Of a stretch of DNA of 64,000 nucleotides, positions 32,500 to 43,554 are shown in pieces (within the stretch, counting starts at the first letter, position 1; every line of letters starts with the position of its first letter). This stretch comes from Paraphoma chrysanthemicola (taxonomy: Eukaryota > Ascomycota > Dothideomycetes > Pleosporales > Phaeosphaeriaceae). Location: NCBI GenBank assembly GCA_020744225.1, contig JAGMWG010000001.1, positions 992,001 to 1,056,000 of the forward strand, written 5' to 3'. A model generated the notes under the pieces. The model did no database searches, was not told the DNA's origin, and was given only the letters and a program-made list of their open reading frames with translations. The position numbers and the translations under genes were made by a program.

Positions 32500-33645
32500 C
32501 TATTGAGTCGTCGATGATGTGATGGTTGCCTAGTGTAATACCGACAGTAGTTAGCGCCGCTACATTCTGGGAAGCGTCGTTCTGCTTACCTGCTGTTTTT
32601 CCCGCCTTTGCCTTTCTTTCTTTTCCTTCTCGCGCTGCTCCTTTTCCTTGCGTTCCTGTTCGCGACGTACTTTGGCCTGTCTATGAGTCTCGGACACGTC
32701 CACAGCTAAAGGCAGGTTTGTAAGATACTATAAGATGTAGGCGAGAAGAGCTGACTTACCATTGAGACCAGCACGTGGAGTCATGAAGGCTGCAATCAAT
32801 CCTGGTTTGAAAATGTCGAGCTTCGTAATCGTCTCCTCTCCAATGATGAGGTCAAACCTGCTGGAGCGCACAACGCGGCAAAATGCATTCTCATAGCGAT
32901 TGAGATTTGGTGCCCACCATCGTATGGCTTGCCGGCCGACGCTCACAAACTCCTCCTGTCCAGTTATGCTATAACCGAGGGCCTCCTGGGTCAACCCGTC
33001 AAAGGAGAGGCCAAATCGCTCCTGCAGAAACGCAGTGGAAACAACGTCCTTTTGGCATTGAGGGTCGAAAAGCACTATGGCGTGTTGCTTCCTCTCGCGC
33101 CCATGTTCATTCTCTATGATGACACGTCCATCTTGCTTCCAAATACTTCGTCTACTTCGTATAGAGCGCATGCGACTCGAAGAAGATGATCGTCTCGCAT
33201 TTCGTTGCGATGAAGACGGTGGAGTTGGTGATGACGTCCGTACCGAGATTGCAGCTGGGGAGATCCGATCTGCAGCTGCTTGCTTCCGCTTCTGCTTAGT
33301 TTGCTGCGAGGCGGGAATGAGCGCCTTTATTGCCTTTTTGCACTTGCTAAGCACGCTTGTGGAACGGTGGTATAATCTGGAGTAAGTGCCACCGAGCGCG
33401 TGTCGTTGCTCGTCTGCTGGAGCATCGCTACTGCGTGAGGAGCCTGCGGGGCCAGCTGATTGGACAACCGTGTGCTGGTTCTTGGACTCGACCGCGCGAC
33501 TCGAAATTGGTGCGGATTGGACTACCAAAGAAGCTAAGCGTCATTAGCTTGCAGTTTGCTCCAGATGGTGGAGGATCACGGCCGACGTACATGTAGATGA
33601 ACCAGCCTGCCCTTCGCGGGCTCTCACAGTCAGGAGGTTGCTCAT
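32500..33645 (-). CDS. Hypothetical protein with a retropepsin-like core carrying D-P-x-C (DPxC-1), 4 exons
   Basis: Model complement(join(32500..32529, 32590..32705, 32760..33533, 33591..33645)), 324 residues. The splice sites are strong: GTACGT...GCTAATGAC...TTAG (57 bases), GTAAGT...TTTAG, and a last GTAAGC...CTAG. All phases agree and the start ATG at 33643-33645 gives MSNLLTVRAR. Residues 60-150 are basic and Ser-rich. The core at about 170-260 reads HAIVLFDPQCQKDVVSTAFL, a tryptophan pair, FCRVVRSSRFDLIIGEETITKL. This resembles the two lobes of a retropepsin-like fold, but the catalytic D-T/S-G is D-P-Q-C. The C-terminus is a charged helix (REQERKEKEQREKEKKERQRR). It resembles the protein encoded at 41232-41717. 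Function unknown; catalysis by the usual aspartyl mechanism is doubtful. Confidence 0.68.
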
Positions 33646-36426
33646 GACCGAGCGTTCGTAAATTGAGAACCCTCTACTGGGTTTGCGTCAGCTGAGCCGA
33701 GAGACACTCCGACACCGAGGCAGTGTCGCGGCGCACGCCGTGTTCGTTCGCTGGTCGCTCTGCTATATGGGAGGAGCTGCCTGGGTGTCAGAGGCCCTGG
33801 TGCAATCGCGTGTCGTCGGTGACGGCCGCACCGAGAGCGCGGGCGATCGTGCGCGCAGCTCCGTAGGCCTCAACTACGATGCGATATTCAGGTGTCGACA
33901 GGAGCGGCGGATGGTGGAAGACGTCCTGGGGCGTGCCAGTGCGACGACAACGGGCTGTCAGACGGCGGCGGGACCATGGCTCCCACATGACTAGAGTAGT
34001 AATGCAGTACGTTAAAAGCTCCGGCCGGTGAAGGTTTTGAAAAGAGCTTCTCCATTGGAAGACTATCATCAGCTGGGTATGTTTCAACCTAAGATGTCCT
34101 AGATCGAAGTGCTGGACCTATCAGCTGAAGAGGGTACGGCGCCACAATCACAACAGTTTAGAGCTCGAAACTGGTACCACGAGCAGCCCACAGACGAACG
34201 ACCCTTGGACGAGCTACAGTCAACCCAAAGTACCAGGATTTGTCCGGACGGCAGACAGAATTGTCCTTTGTACCGCTGCGAAACCAGCCGTGCCATTTGC
34301 CTACCAATTTTGCGTGTCATCGATATGAGCTTGGAGATGAGCTGAATACTAGACCACCATGAGGAAAGAAAGCTAATGCGTATTTTGGCTCCTGTATTGT
34401 GTATATCGGAAGATGTGTGTGACAGGATATGTCTTGCAGTACAAGCGATAGATTTGTAGCAATTGTGGATCCTTGTGGCGCGGCCCTCGTTCTTATCATT
34501 CGCCTTGGGCACAACTCCTGCGGCGGTGCACACCAGTGATGTCACTATAGCGGCGAGCTTCAAAATGGATTGTCCGGCGCGTTCTTCTTCCCCAGGGGAA
34601 TAACACTGGAAGGCGAGCATGGAGTGGGGTCTCGGGTCCAGCTAACAGCTGAAGAAACCGATTCGAACCGTTCCTTGACGTGGTCGATGCTCATTGGTAC
34701 AGCCTTACGGTCCTATCAAGTCGTCGAACTAATGCAGAAGTAGTTAGATTCGTATAATGACACGCCAGCCTGATCGAAACCGTACCCAACGTCGCGTGAA
34801 ATATAGGTCTTAGTTAAGAACTGTTGTCCTGCACGGGATGACGTCCTCAAAACCCTTTGAGGATAGATAGAATCCGAAATAGCACGGGCCGCACGCTAGT
34901 CTCCACAGGGGGTCGGGACGGCGGCTCCCATTTGCACTAGTGCGGCTCTCCACAAGCACGCTTGCTCTGATTCGATACCTTTTCTTAGGACCACTATTTC
35001 TTGAATAGCTGATACCGTTCTGGTCTATATTTCACCTCTCGTGGTTGAGATCCCTGGGATAATCAATACAATTATGATGCCACCAACGCAAGATTGCAGT
35101 GGCCATACTGGGAGACTTGAAATCGATGGGAATGCAACGAAGGACGGACTGAACGCATACCTTGAACTCTCAGGTGTGGCAAGGCACAACTCAAGGCGAG
35201 CGCAATACGTTCTGCACGGACGATGCTTGGACTGACTCTCGTCTTCCTACCAAAGCCATGACAACAATGCTGTCCGGAATGAATGTATAATAACAGTTTG
35301 ATGAAGAACATTTTCGAGCTAGCTCTAACTCTGCTGCGCGAGGACTCTGCTTAGACAACCACATACACAGAGGTCGTTGCAAACTACAGCTCTTGATCAG
35401 ACTTGAGTATGATCTTAACTATGTTTGCGAAATCATGTGAATAAGCAGGAAAAAGCGGAAAGCGGAAAGACTTTGGATGCGGAGCCGAAGCATAGTGGTC
35501 TGAAAATGCGCCTGCTCGCATTGCACTGACAAGGCTACGGCGAGAGAGACATCATAAGGCTTGGCTCTTCTCAGTGAACTTATTGTATGCTTGGCATCAC
35601 CCATGTGAGTTTGTGATCTGGATCGTGATGAAGGAAGAGAAACCGTTGTGGTGATGGTAAAATAACGCACCAAGTGCCAAGGCGCGACTAGGCGGCAGCT
35701 GCCGAGGCAATGGGCGGGGTGGGTCAGCCAAACCCGAGCTCCTTTCCACCCTCAATGTCCATCAACACATTGATGCTACTTGCTCTGAAATTTTAATTCT
35801 CAGCTACTGACATGCACGTCTTCTGTCCCATGGCATGCCAGAATGTGAAGACCACCAGGCATGTAGCCGACGTGAAGCAGACCTTGTTTTCTCTTTGAGT
35901 CTTCGGAACATAACAATCAACTAGGTGAACTACAGCTCTACAGGACTCCGGCCAAAAAAAGAGTATTAGTCGTGAACAGCTGCCAAGCTGCGGATTGCGA
36001 GTGGATGGAACCAAGATACCTACGATTGGCACTCCAGAGAGGTCAGCTCACATGCCGCCATGGGCGAGCTTGGCGAACACCAACACAACAAAATACCCAG
36101 AAATAAAACAGAGACCCAGGAATGAACCAGACTCGATGTTTCTCTGGGCATCAGATCATAGAAACTTGTCGATGAAAGTGGTCTCGGCAAGATAGGCTAT
36201 GTTGACCGGATCGCAAGAGCACTGCTAAGAACACTACTCTTGGCTTTGCCTTTGACGGTAAGATCCACATACATATATCAGCCTGCTTGCAGCTCACATT
36301 CATATCTCTTTTAACTTTGCTCTCGAGTCTCTCAAAATACATGTGTTGTACATATGTCAACAACCAGTACTTCATCTCGAGCCTACCGTAATTGCCTTTA
36401 CCATTCACCACATTCGCAACCTCGGA
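33646..36426. other. Gene-poor region (2.8 kb)
   Basis: Apart from one weak candidate (34099-34620, minus), only short frames without domain signals are present. It contains the promoter of DPxC-1 at its left end and of the small membrane gene PYT-A at its right end. Confidence 0.45.
34099..34620 (-). CDS. Possible small membrane-anchored or secreted protein (weak call)
   Basis: A 173-codon frame from a real ATG at 34618-34620. It has one hydrophobic segment near the N-terminus (ILKLAAIVTSLVCTAAGVV) that could be a signal or anchor, and a Cys-containing C-terminal part (WVDC, GCSWYQF, NCCDCG). No family recognised. The polar, Glu-rich residues before the hydrophobic segment are unusual for a signal peptide, so either the true start is in an unseen exon or the frame is not a gene. 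Confidence 0.25.
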   Translation of the reverse strand: MLAFQCYSPGEEERAGQSILKLAAIVTSLVCTAAGVVPKANDKNEGRATRIHNCYKSIACTARHILSHTSSDIHNTGAKIRISFLSSWWSSIQLISKLISMTRKIGRQMARLVSQRYKGQFCLPSGQILVLWVDCSSSKGRSSVGCSWYQFRALNCCDCGAVPSSADRSSTSI

Positions 36427-36905
36427 ATGTCTGAGTTATACGACGCCATAGAAGTCGCCCTTCAGGTCCTCTTCGGAATCCTTGGAATTATGTTCGCCAT
36501 CGCAGCTATCCACTATCGAGACTCAATATGTAGCGTGCTTCTCCGGCGATACCGCGAAAAGCCAGTCGAGTGTTAGATAAGCCTGTTTCGTACCATCCAG
36601 TCTACACGCTAATTGATATGGCAGACTATGAACTGGAAGCAGGAACTTGGCAGCCCAGTTTGACCAATTGCGATACCGATACCTCATTACCTCCTCGTAC
36701 ATTGTCACTTCCACCAGCGTACGAGGCTCATGGTCCGAGTAAGGTTGGCTCAAATCGTGCGGAGAAAGTACGTGTGACAAAAAGCAGTCTGGATTCGCAG
36801 GATCAGGTAAAGAATATCAAGCAGGCTGAAAGGTGTTGCTGTCAAGGAGATGGTTCATTTTTCAGACTCCAATCAAATGTGGAGAGTACTCTTGGAGGAA
36901 CTTGA
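36427..36905 (+). CDS. Small single-pass membrane protein with PPxY tail (family PYT, copy A), 2 exons
   Basis: Model join(36427..36571, 36625..36905), 141 residues. The 53-base phase-1 intron has a CTAAT branch point and a GGCAG acceptor; the donor GTTAGA is weak. Exon 1 encodes a short lumenal N-terminus and one membrane span ending in basic residues: IEVALQVLFGILGIMFAIAA then HYRDSICSVLLRRYR. Exon 2 encodes a polar tail beginning YYELEAGTW and containing SLPPAYEAHG, a canonical PPxY (WW-domain ligand) motif. Related loci lie at 47273-47630, 49899-50344 and, decayed, 49141-49455. No known family recognised. By analogy with PY-motif membrane proteins, binding of an Rsp5-type ubiquitin ligase is possible (inference only). 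Confidence 0.65.
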
Positions 36906-37063
36906 CCGTAGATAGTCTCTTCCTACATGTCGACTGAAGCGTTATATTATCCTGTACACTATGTCCACTTGCAGGAGGAGAACTACTTCCAGTGCTTAGG
37001 GTTCTCGACCCCAAAAGAAATCTGCCGAAGAAGATGGTACAAACAAGTTTGAGGCAACAATGG

Positions 37064-38653
37064 TTAATTGCAATTTTCATCACCACCCTTTAAATTCGCC
37101 CAAAGTTGTGACAAATCTGTCGTGAAAGCTGCGGCAACAACGTACCCTCGCCGCTCTACAGTATGCAGAAGGCTCAAGATTTCGCATCGCGGCCCAACTT
37201 CAGCAGCCCTGGCCCCTGCCACTCGGAGTGGAAAGAATAGGAGCACTCCAGCAGTGCCATGATTTAGCAGTGCCTGGCTCAAGCGCAGTATCTCGGCAAC
37301 ATGCCATTCTATTATAGGGCGAGGTAGAATCGGTGCAGATGGCGCACCAGGTTTAGTCCAGGGTGCGTGGTAGTCATACGTGCCTGATAAATATATGCTG
37401 ATGGCGTGATAGTAAAGGTGCCCGACCATGAGTTCCATATCAGGCAATTGAGACTTGTTTTGGCTGTAGCGTAATTGTTCGGCAGCTGATTCCCATGCAG
37501 TCGCATCTTTCCACCATTGCTGCAGTAATTCGCGCAACACCAGTCCTTCGTCAGCCAAGGATCGTATCATATCGTTTTCCGAGCCGATTGCTACATCGTC
37601 CACAGCTTCGCAAAACTTTGCAGCTCGAATACTCAAATCCGATATGTGGGGCAATATGTCGAACAATGCTTCTTTGGGATGCCACAAAGCTGCATTCTCC
37701 CTATTCCACAGCTTCGCCAGCGCGACAGTCCATCGTGGCTCGCTGAGGAAGGATGGAGATGAGTATATCAGCGACCGAGAAATCTCGAACGTCCGCGTGG
37801 CGAGGAAAAAGGTTCGCTTCCGTACATCCTTGATATCAGGAGAAGCCAGGCTTGCTGGGTCCTGGAGGCGAAGGATTGTGCATGTTCCGTGCAAAAAGTG
37901 CGACAGCCAATTCTCTCCAGTTGAGTCATGCATTAGCTGACCGTGATTAGCTTATCTGCAAACTATGATCCACGAAAAATCCGCATACCTCGAAAAGTCC
38001 TAAGAGGAACGTGGTCCACAAGGCAGATGGGTCATCCAATAGTTCGTTCGCGTCAATGCCTTTGCGAATGCAACATACTGAATGATTGTATGCTTCCAAA
38101 CTTTCAGCGATGCTTGATTGTACGTCCACATTTGCCAGGTCAATGGAACAGGTTTGCTCTCCGTGTGATGCCGTAACCGCGTACATTGCACCCCGTAAGG
38201 CTGGAGACGTCTTCGCCAAATCTATCAAATCGAGCTCCATTGACACTCTGTCACTTGTGAAGATATTCATTGGCAAGAACGACGCGAAAAAATAAGGAAG
38301 GTACCGTTCCAACCCTTTCGGGCTAACAGGTCGAGGCAGTGATACCTCCGCCCCTCTTGTAATCGACAAGAACGGGGGCCTCGGCGAATTCTTGACAGCG
38401 CTACTCAATGATTTGCCCTTGGGACTGACGAATATGCGTTCAGTCATTTGTGATTTGACCGGTGTCTTACACACTCGATTTGTCCGCTTACAATTTTCAC
38501 AAGGGCTGCCTCCGTGGCACTAGTTCGTTCAAGCGTTAGCATGATCGTAGCTTAGGAAGTGAGAATGTTTACTTTGATCCTGCGCTGAACACATGCATCG
38601 CAGCGCTTCCTTCGTGCTCTGCGCCCATCATAAGGTCCGACTTCTGACGGCAT
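37064..38653 (-). CDS. Zn2Cys6 binuclear-cluster transcription factor, 3 exons
   Basis: Model complement(join(37064..37936, 37989..38519, 38573..38653)), 494 residues, both introns phase 0 (GTAAAC...ACTAG, GTATGC...GTCAG). The intron inside the DNA-binding domain joins CDACVQRRIK to CHGGSPCENCKRTNRVC. All six zinc ligands are present (Cys 18, 21, 28, 34, 37, 44) with basic residues before the first. The rest fits a short fungal-specific regulatory domain (RYLPYFFASFLPMNIF, ALRGAMYAVTASHGE, LWTTFLLGLFE, WLSHFLHGTCTILRLQDP, VGHLYYHAISIYLSGTYDY). Probably a nuclear regulator of a nearby or metabolic gene set. Neighbours are the small PPxY membrane gene (convergent) and a secreted lipase-like gene (divergent), but no biosynthetic cluster is seen. 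Confidence 0.85.
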
Positions 38654-39221
38654 TTAGACAGTCAACGAGTTAATGCAAGCCAAGATAATTGTGGCTTTCC
38701 AAGTACGCGAATGTGACTTGCGAGCCGCACTGTCTGTACGGCGTAGGGAGATTGATGTATGCATTGGGAAGTCATGGAGCGCGTGCAGTAGACTGGACCT
38801 CTTTGACGGCGATGATAGATGCTAGCGCGCTGAGGAAGCTTGACCGCATTGGGCAGGGAAAGAGCGCGTCTAACCTCCTCCGGACTAGATCTAAATCAAC
38901 ATGACTCTTGTACCCACTCTTTGCGAGCATATTGTGCGCGTGTCGGTATAGCTTCGGTGACTGCAGATCTGTAGTCTTTCTGAGATGACCACGCTTGCAA
39001 CTGCCCCAGTATTCTTGACTGCATCAAGAAGTGGTAGAGCGTCCGCAAGGGCTGTTGCTCGCCAGGCGTTCGAGGAGTGAAATTTGCTATGATGTCTGTA
39101 CTCTAGGAGCTGATGTATAAAAGGTAGAAGACGTCGTCTTTAACGATACAAGCACCATCTCACGTTATCTCTTGCGGCTCTCTTTCCAAATCTTCTCTCC
39201 AGAGGTCGCATTTAAACAACC
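38654..39221. other. Divergent promoter region (Zn2Cys6 regulator / PAF-AH-like gene)
   Basis: About 570 bases between divergent start codons. A TATA-like element at 39116-39122 precedes the plus-strand gene. No other gene seen. Confidence 0.6.
39116..39122 (+). promoter_or_regulatory. TATA-like box of the PAF-acetylhydrolase-like gene
   Basis: TATAAAA lies 100 bases before the ATG at 39222, a normal distance for a fungal gene with a short 5' UTR. Confidence 0.45.
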
Positions 39222-40355
39222 ATGGCATTTCGCAATGCTTTCCTCCTCGCTGGTCTGGCACTATTACCAGCGCTCGCAGAAATCATTCCTATCGTCGGAA
39301 CGGGAAGATTCGACGTGGCAGTGAGGACCACCTCATTGACAGACTCGGAACGAGTGGATCCATTTGCCAATGATGGTCGACTACGTTCGATCATGGTATC
39401 TGCATTCTCGCCAGTTCTAGATTGCCGCCAGAAGAAGACTGAGCCATACATGTCACCAACAATTGCTGCCTTCCAGGACGAAAAGTTCGCCGCTTACGGT
39501 CTTCCCCAAGGCACTTTCCCATCGCTGGAACTTGAGACGTGCGTCCACGGTGCAAGTCGTCGTGGTGGAAGCTCTCAATCTTTCCCATTAGTCTTATTCT
39601 CTGGTGCTCTCGGTACATCTCGGATGCTGTATAATAGCATGCTTCAGAGCATCGCGGCTGCTGGGTTTCTGGTTGTCTCTATCGATCACCCCTACGATGC
39701 CGATATTGTCGAGTTTCCCGATGGCACAGCCATCACTGGACTCGATCTCAGCACTGATGCCGAAATCGAACTCACTCTTACTACGCGGGCCGATGATGTT
39801 GCTTTCCTCTACAAGCAATCTACAAACACCTCCTTCATCAGCAAGTTGTTCCCTAAATATGGCCAGGCTGGTTGTGAGAGGAAGACGGCCTTTATTGGGC
39901 ACTCTCTAGGAGGTGCTACTGCAGCCGCAGCAATGCTGCAGGTCCCCTCAATCCGCGGTGGACTAAATCTGGATGGCTCAATGTTTGGACCTGTTCTGGA
40001 CGCTGGTCTCGATCGCCCCTTCATGCTGATTGGACATGAGAACAAGACACAAGCAACAGACCCGTCCTGGAAAACAATCTGGCCAAAGTTGACCGATTGG
40101 AAGAGAGAGGTTGAAGTCAAGGGTGCAGCGCATTACAGCTTCTCAGACCTGCCACTTCTGACGGCCGTTCTTGGCTTACAAGAGTCGTTGCCAGCAGAAG
40201 TTGGAGAAGTGCTGGGCACTATGGAAGGCAACAGGATGATGAACCTGACGGTCACGTACGTGACTGCATTTCTGGACATGGTGCTCAAATCTGGCTCGAA
40301 AGATTTTCTGGGAGATATCGGTGGAAACTTCCCGGAAGTGATTGAAGTGGCCTGA
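39222..40355 (+). CDS. Secreted platelet-activating-factor acetylhydrolase-like alpha/beta hydrolase
   Basis: Single exon, 377 residues, with a signal peptide (FRNAFLLAGLALLPALAE). It fits the PAF-AH II/plasma PAF-AH family, serine esterases that cleave short or oxidised acyl chains from phospholipids. The family block FPLVLFSGALGTSRMLYNSML leads into LVVSIDHPYDADIVEFPDG. The nucleophile motif is GHSLGGATAAAAM (Ser near 227), followed by the Asp in LNLDGSMFG and the His in GAAHYSFSDLP (near 306), so the triad appears complete. Length and motif order match fungal 1-alkyl-2-acetylglycerophosphocholine esterase-like proteins. NxS/T sites (NTS, NKT, NLT) fit secretion. Substrate unknown; possibly a secreted lipase acting on host or environmental lipids (inference). 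Confidence 0.87.
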   Translation: MAFRNAFLLAGLALLPALAEIIPIVGTGRFDVAVRTTSLTDSERVDPFANDGRLRSIMVSAFSPVLDCRQKKTEPYMSPTIAAFQDEKFAAYGLPQGTFPSLELETCVHGASRRGGSSQSFPLVLFSGALGTSRMLYNSMLQSIAAAGFLVVSIDHPYDADIVEFPDGTAITGLDLSTDAEIELTLTTRADDVAFLYKQSTNTSFISKLFPKYGQAGCERKTAFIGHSLGGATAAAAMLQVPSIRGGLNLDGSMFGPVLDAGLDRPFMLIGHENKTQATDPSWKTIWPKLTDWKREVEVKGAAHYSFSDLPLLTAVLGLQESLPAEVGEVLGTMEGNRMMNLTVTYVTAFLDMVLKSGSKDFLGDIGGNFPEVIEVA

Positions 40356-41231
40356 ATGCTTGTTGTGGGAGAGCCTTGGAGAATTGTCGTGAAAGCTCCA
40401 GAAGCCCGAACGTGTAGGGCGAAACAAAAGCGTCTGCCTGTGGTACTTCAGCGCCACCGCTCTCCTCGTTGCGACTGAGCTCCGCGCAAAGCGACAGTTT
40501 CTTCATAATGTTACTTTGATATTGTGGAGTGTGACACAGGTAGCGGTGTATAGCAGTTCATAGTTTGGAATTGAAGAATCAACAGCTTCAGCAGGATGCC
40601 TACCAAGGCTGCCCACTACTCTTGGCCATGCGCCTAAGTCGCGCGCGACTTCATAGTTCGCCGTACAGATAACAATGCTGAATGGTACTAGTGGTTCTAA
40701 AGATACTCTCCCGATATTGTAAAATGTTATTTGCCGCCCACTTGACACGCTAGACTTCGAATGGTGGTTTTCACCATCGGTCTCTTGCGACAATGCTTAA
40801 ACCCTGCGTCCTGTCGATTGAACGTCTTCAACCAGTATGCTGGTCGGACACGTATCATTTGTCATTATGAGGGTTGTCTGGGATGATTCACGACGAAACT
40901 TTGTTGGTTGATACAGACCGCATCGATCCCATTCTGACGTATTTGGGGCTGACCCATAAATGACCCATTCGCCATCGATTCCAGGACCGACCACAGAACA
41001 CATGGGAGCATCAAGACTATCGAGAGATCGAGAAGATGAAAAATTACTTGTTTCTCATGCGAGTCGTACCAATACAAATCATGACATAATCGAAGTGGGT
41101 GAATGGCTGATCGATACAATTCGCGTGACCCAAGAATAGCGCTTGAAGCATGATGCAACAACACCACATATGATCGAGTTCTGCACATTACGCAACGCTT
41201 GATTCATTACAGCATATTGTGCAGGATATCA
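40356..41231. other. Intergenic region with a possible HET relic
   Basis: About 880 bases between the lipase gene and DPxC-2. A short HET-like peptide on the minus strand (40865-40939) is annotated separately; otherwise empty. Confidence 0.45.
40865..40939 (-). pseudogene. Possible relic of a HET-domain gene
   Basis: The translation RQNGIDAVCINQQSFVVNH contains the HET core IDAVCINQ (compare ILWVDALCINQ in the HET gene at 28466) and stops soon after. No other HET block (YEAISYAWG, IWLGE) is visible next to it, so this may be a small fragment or coincidence. Confidence 0.25.
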
Positions 41232-41717
41232 TCACCGTCTACTTCGCGTGCGAAGCATACCATAGTGTTCCGCGTCCTTCCTCCCAAGAACAGCATCGTA
41301 AGGTGGGTCGTAAGTTGTCGTAACAAGGAAACGTGAAGTATGCCATCTCTGCGTATCGCTTTCCGTACACCAGTCTAAATCAACGTATCCGCTAACATCT
41401 TCTCTGCATATCTGTGGGCCCACGCGGGTCGCGGAGCCGTTGTCGCATGTGTGTATCGGCTCGTGAAGCACTTTCGTGACGAGGTGGTGGGAGACGACGT
41501 TGTGGTCGCATGCGGGATCGTACGATAGAATAGCTCCTCGAGACGTCTCTGCGTCGTCGGAATTTCGTGCACGTATCTCTACGGGTGTGGGGTTGCGAAG
41601 GGAACGCTTGTGCTGGACGATGATGGTAAGCGCACGATCGAGGAACAGGAAGGTTCGCAGGAACAAACATACTTTTCTGCTGGAACGGAATAGCTGTGAA
41701 AAACCGCAGATGGGCAT
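41232..41717 (-). CDS. Short protein with retropepsin-like core carrying D-P-x-C (DPxC-2)
   Basis: Preferred model complement(join(41232..41612, 41673..41717)), 141 residues. The 60-base intron (GTATGT...TCCAG) is in frame and open, so an unspliced 161-residue product is also possible. The core reads GAILSYDPACDHNVVSHHLV, then WCTESDTQRWHTSRFLVTTTYDPPYDAVLGRKDAEHYGML. It aligns with DPxC-1 (AIVLFDPQCQKDVVSTAFL, later FDLIIGEETITKL), sharing D-P-x-C, VVS and the D-x-x-x-G turn. It lacks the basic Ser-rich region and the C-terminal helix of DPxC-1, so it may be truncated. Function unknown. Confidence 0.5.
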   Translation of the reverse strand: MPICGFSQLFRSSRKVCLFLRTFLFLDRALTIIVQHKRSLRNPTPVEIRARNSDDAETSRGAILSYDPACDHNVVSHHLVTKVLHEPIHTCDNGSATRVGPQICREDVSGYVDLDWCTESDTQRWHTSRFLVTTTYDPPYDAVLGRKDAEHYGMLRTRSRR

Positions 41718-42544
41718 TATGTAGAGCAGACATGGGCAGCAACGACTAACGTCGCGCTCGTGCTGTCATGCAGGACTGGTGTGGAAGTAGGAGGCACGGA
41801 GGACCACCAGGCTGAGTCCTCCAGCCTGGCGTGTTGCTGCGTCTGAGGGGCCCTTGGGACCTCCAGCTCTCACAGACGGACGCGCTGCGACGACATGTAC
41901 ATTAAGCCTGTGCAAATATGCAGCAAAGAGAGTGCATGCGCAGGCATAACATCTTCAAACGATGCTATGCAACTACGAAGGACCTCGCGATGGTTTTGTT
42001 ATCCACCTCCTGGTGACAAGGCTGAAGCCCCAAACCAGCAACAAGGCTGAGGCTGAGGCGAGGCAGACTTTCAGCTTGCGCAACTGCGACGAGGTGCGTA
42101 ATCGCTGATTGGCTACCTTGATGTTTGATTGGCTGTGCCTTTAGCCTCCTTCAGATGACCCGGTGACACTTGCTAGCAATCCCACTTCTCAGCCTTGTGC
42201 ACATCCAGGTCAAGTGCAGCAAAACGCAACATCTTTCAACTTATGAATGCGTTCTTAGTCCAGCAGTCTCAATCTGGAGTTACTGTACTGAGAAAGAGGC
42301 ATCATATAATTGAGAAGTTTCGAGACCAGCTGAGTTGAGCCTCGCTGGTGATTCAAGCAGGCTGCACGGGTTGCCACTCTCAGCCTTCTCAAAACAGCTC
42401 TGCGTGTAGTCCTGCAGGCACAGCCAAGACCAATGGACATTTATTCTACAAGTTCACATATATATATACCTCAGCCCTCTCAACAATGGAAGTGTCCATA
42501 GTCATGCGCAGTCTGGTCTATGCCCTTTTACGATCGAGGCTCTG
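41718..42544. other. Upstream region of the DUF6594 gene
   Basis: About 830 bases. It holds a CCAAT (42430-42434) and a TATA-like run (42458-42468) in suitable positions for the plus-strand gene. No gene seen. Confidence 0.5.
42458..42468 (+). promoter_or_regulatory. TATA-like box of the DUF6594 gene
   Basis: An 11-base alternating A/T run starts 87 bases before the ATG at 42545, with a CCAAT about 25 bases further upstream. Confidence 0.4.
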
Positions 42545-43554
42545 ATGCAAAAGACTACGACGATGACGGCCAAGGATCCATTTCCAGATATCGTTGTAGG
42601 ATATCCGAAGCTGGCAGCCAGGATTGAAATCCAACCAGAGCTTGGGATGTATCGCAGATTTGGCGCTCTGAATGCGCAAAATTTGCTTTACTATCAGGCT
42701 GAGCTCACCGATCTGGAAGAGCAGTTGAGGGAGCAGCAAACGCAAGACGATCAGAACCCCAAAGGGAAAAAGTCGATGTATGCAAAGACTTGGTATCGAC
42801 TGCGAGAATCGGAAGATGACGGTGATACGGATCAGATAGATCTCGTGATGAAGATCAGGCGGACGTTGAAGGAATACAGTGAGCAAACTCTGTCCCAAAC
42901 CACTTCTGTGCAACGATTGTAATGTATACTGTCTTAGACCACGCTTTGATCCAACAACATACTATCCATAGCTATCGCAAGCCTGCCAAGTGGGACATCG
43001 AGCAAATGCAAGATTACCTTACCACAAATGCGATGGGCCCACTGGCGCTGACGGGCGACGATGCCGAAGTATGGGGTTCCATGGAGTATCGCAAGTCGTA
43101 CAAGCCCGACCTCGTCGCTCTTTGTCCGCGCGCGAAAAAGGATCCGTTCTCCAGATGGGCTGCAGAGAACACCATTATCAACCTCTTCAGATGTGGCTGC
43201 GCGCGCTTCATGAAACCATCCCGAGTCCATGGTGTTGTTGGATACGAAGACAGCACAATCTACCGGATAACGTACTGGATCACGAGCATACTGGCATCTC
43301 TGATTCCGATAGCTTCAATTGTGCTGCTATACTATGTACAATCGATGCCTGCAAGGTTTGGGATAATCGCGGCATTCAACGTCCTGGTATCGATTTGCTT
43401 GATGGGCCTTGCCAATGCCAAACGTGCGGAAGTGTTCGCTGTCACGGCTGCGTAAGTACAAGCTACTCACTACAAGAGAAACTTGTTAACACATATCAGG
43501 TTTGCTGCGGTCCAGGTTGTGTTCGTTGGAACTGATAAAAGTTCTCTGAAGTGA
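42545..43554 (+). CDS. DUF6594 family membrane protein, 3 exons
   Basis: Model join(42545..42878, 42938..43451, 43500..43554), 300 residues. Introns GTGAGC...CTTAG and GTAAGT...ATCAG restore the frame at LKEYN-HALIQQ and AVTAA-FAAVQVVFVG. The family signature is at the N-terminus: VGYPKLAARIEIQPELGMYRRFGALNAQNLLYYQAELTDLEEQL. A cytosolic helical region follows (RPAKWD-like KPAKWDIEQMQDYL). Three hydrophobic segments sit at the C-terminus (about 225-246, 252-272, 276-292). This layout, long cytosolic part plus a three-span end, is standard for fungal DUF6594, a large family of unknown function common in Dothideomycetes and often found near HET genes. A second in-frame ATG 18 bases downstream (MTAKDPFPD) is an equally possible start. 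Confidence 0.85.
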
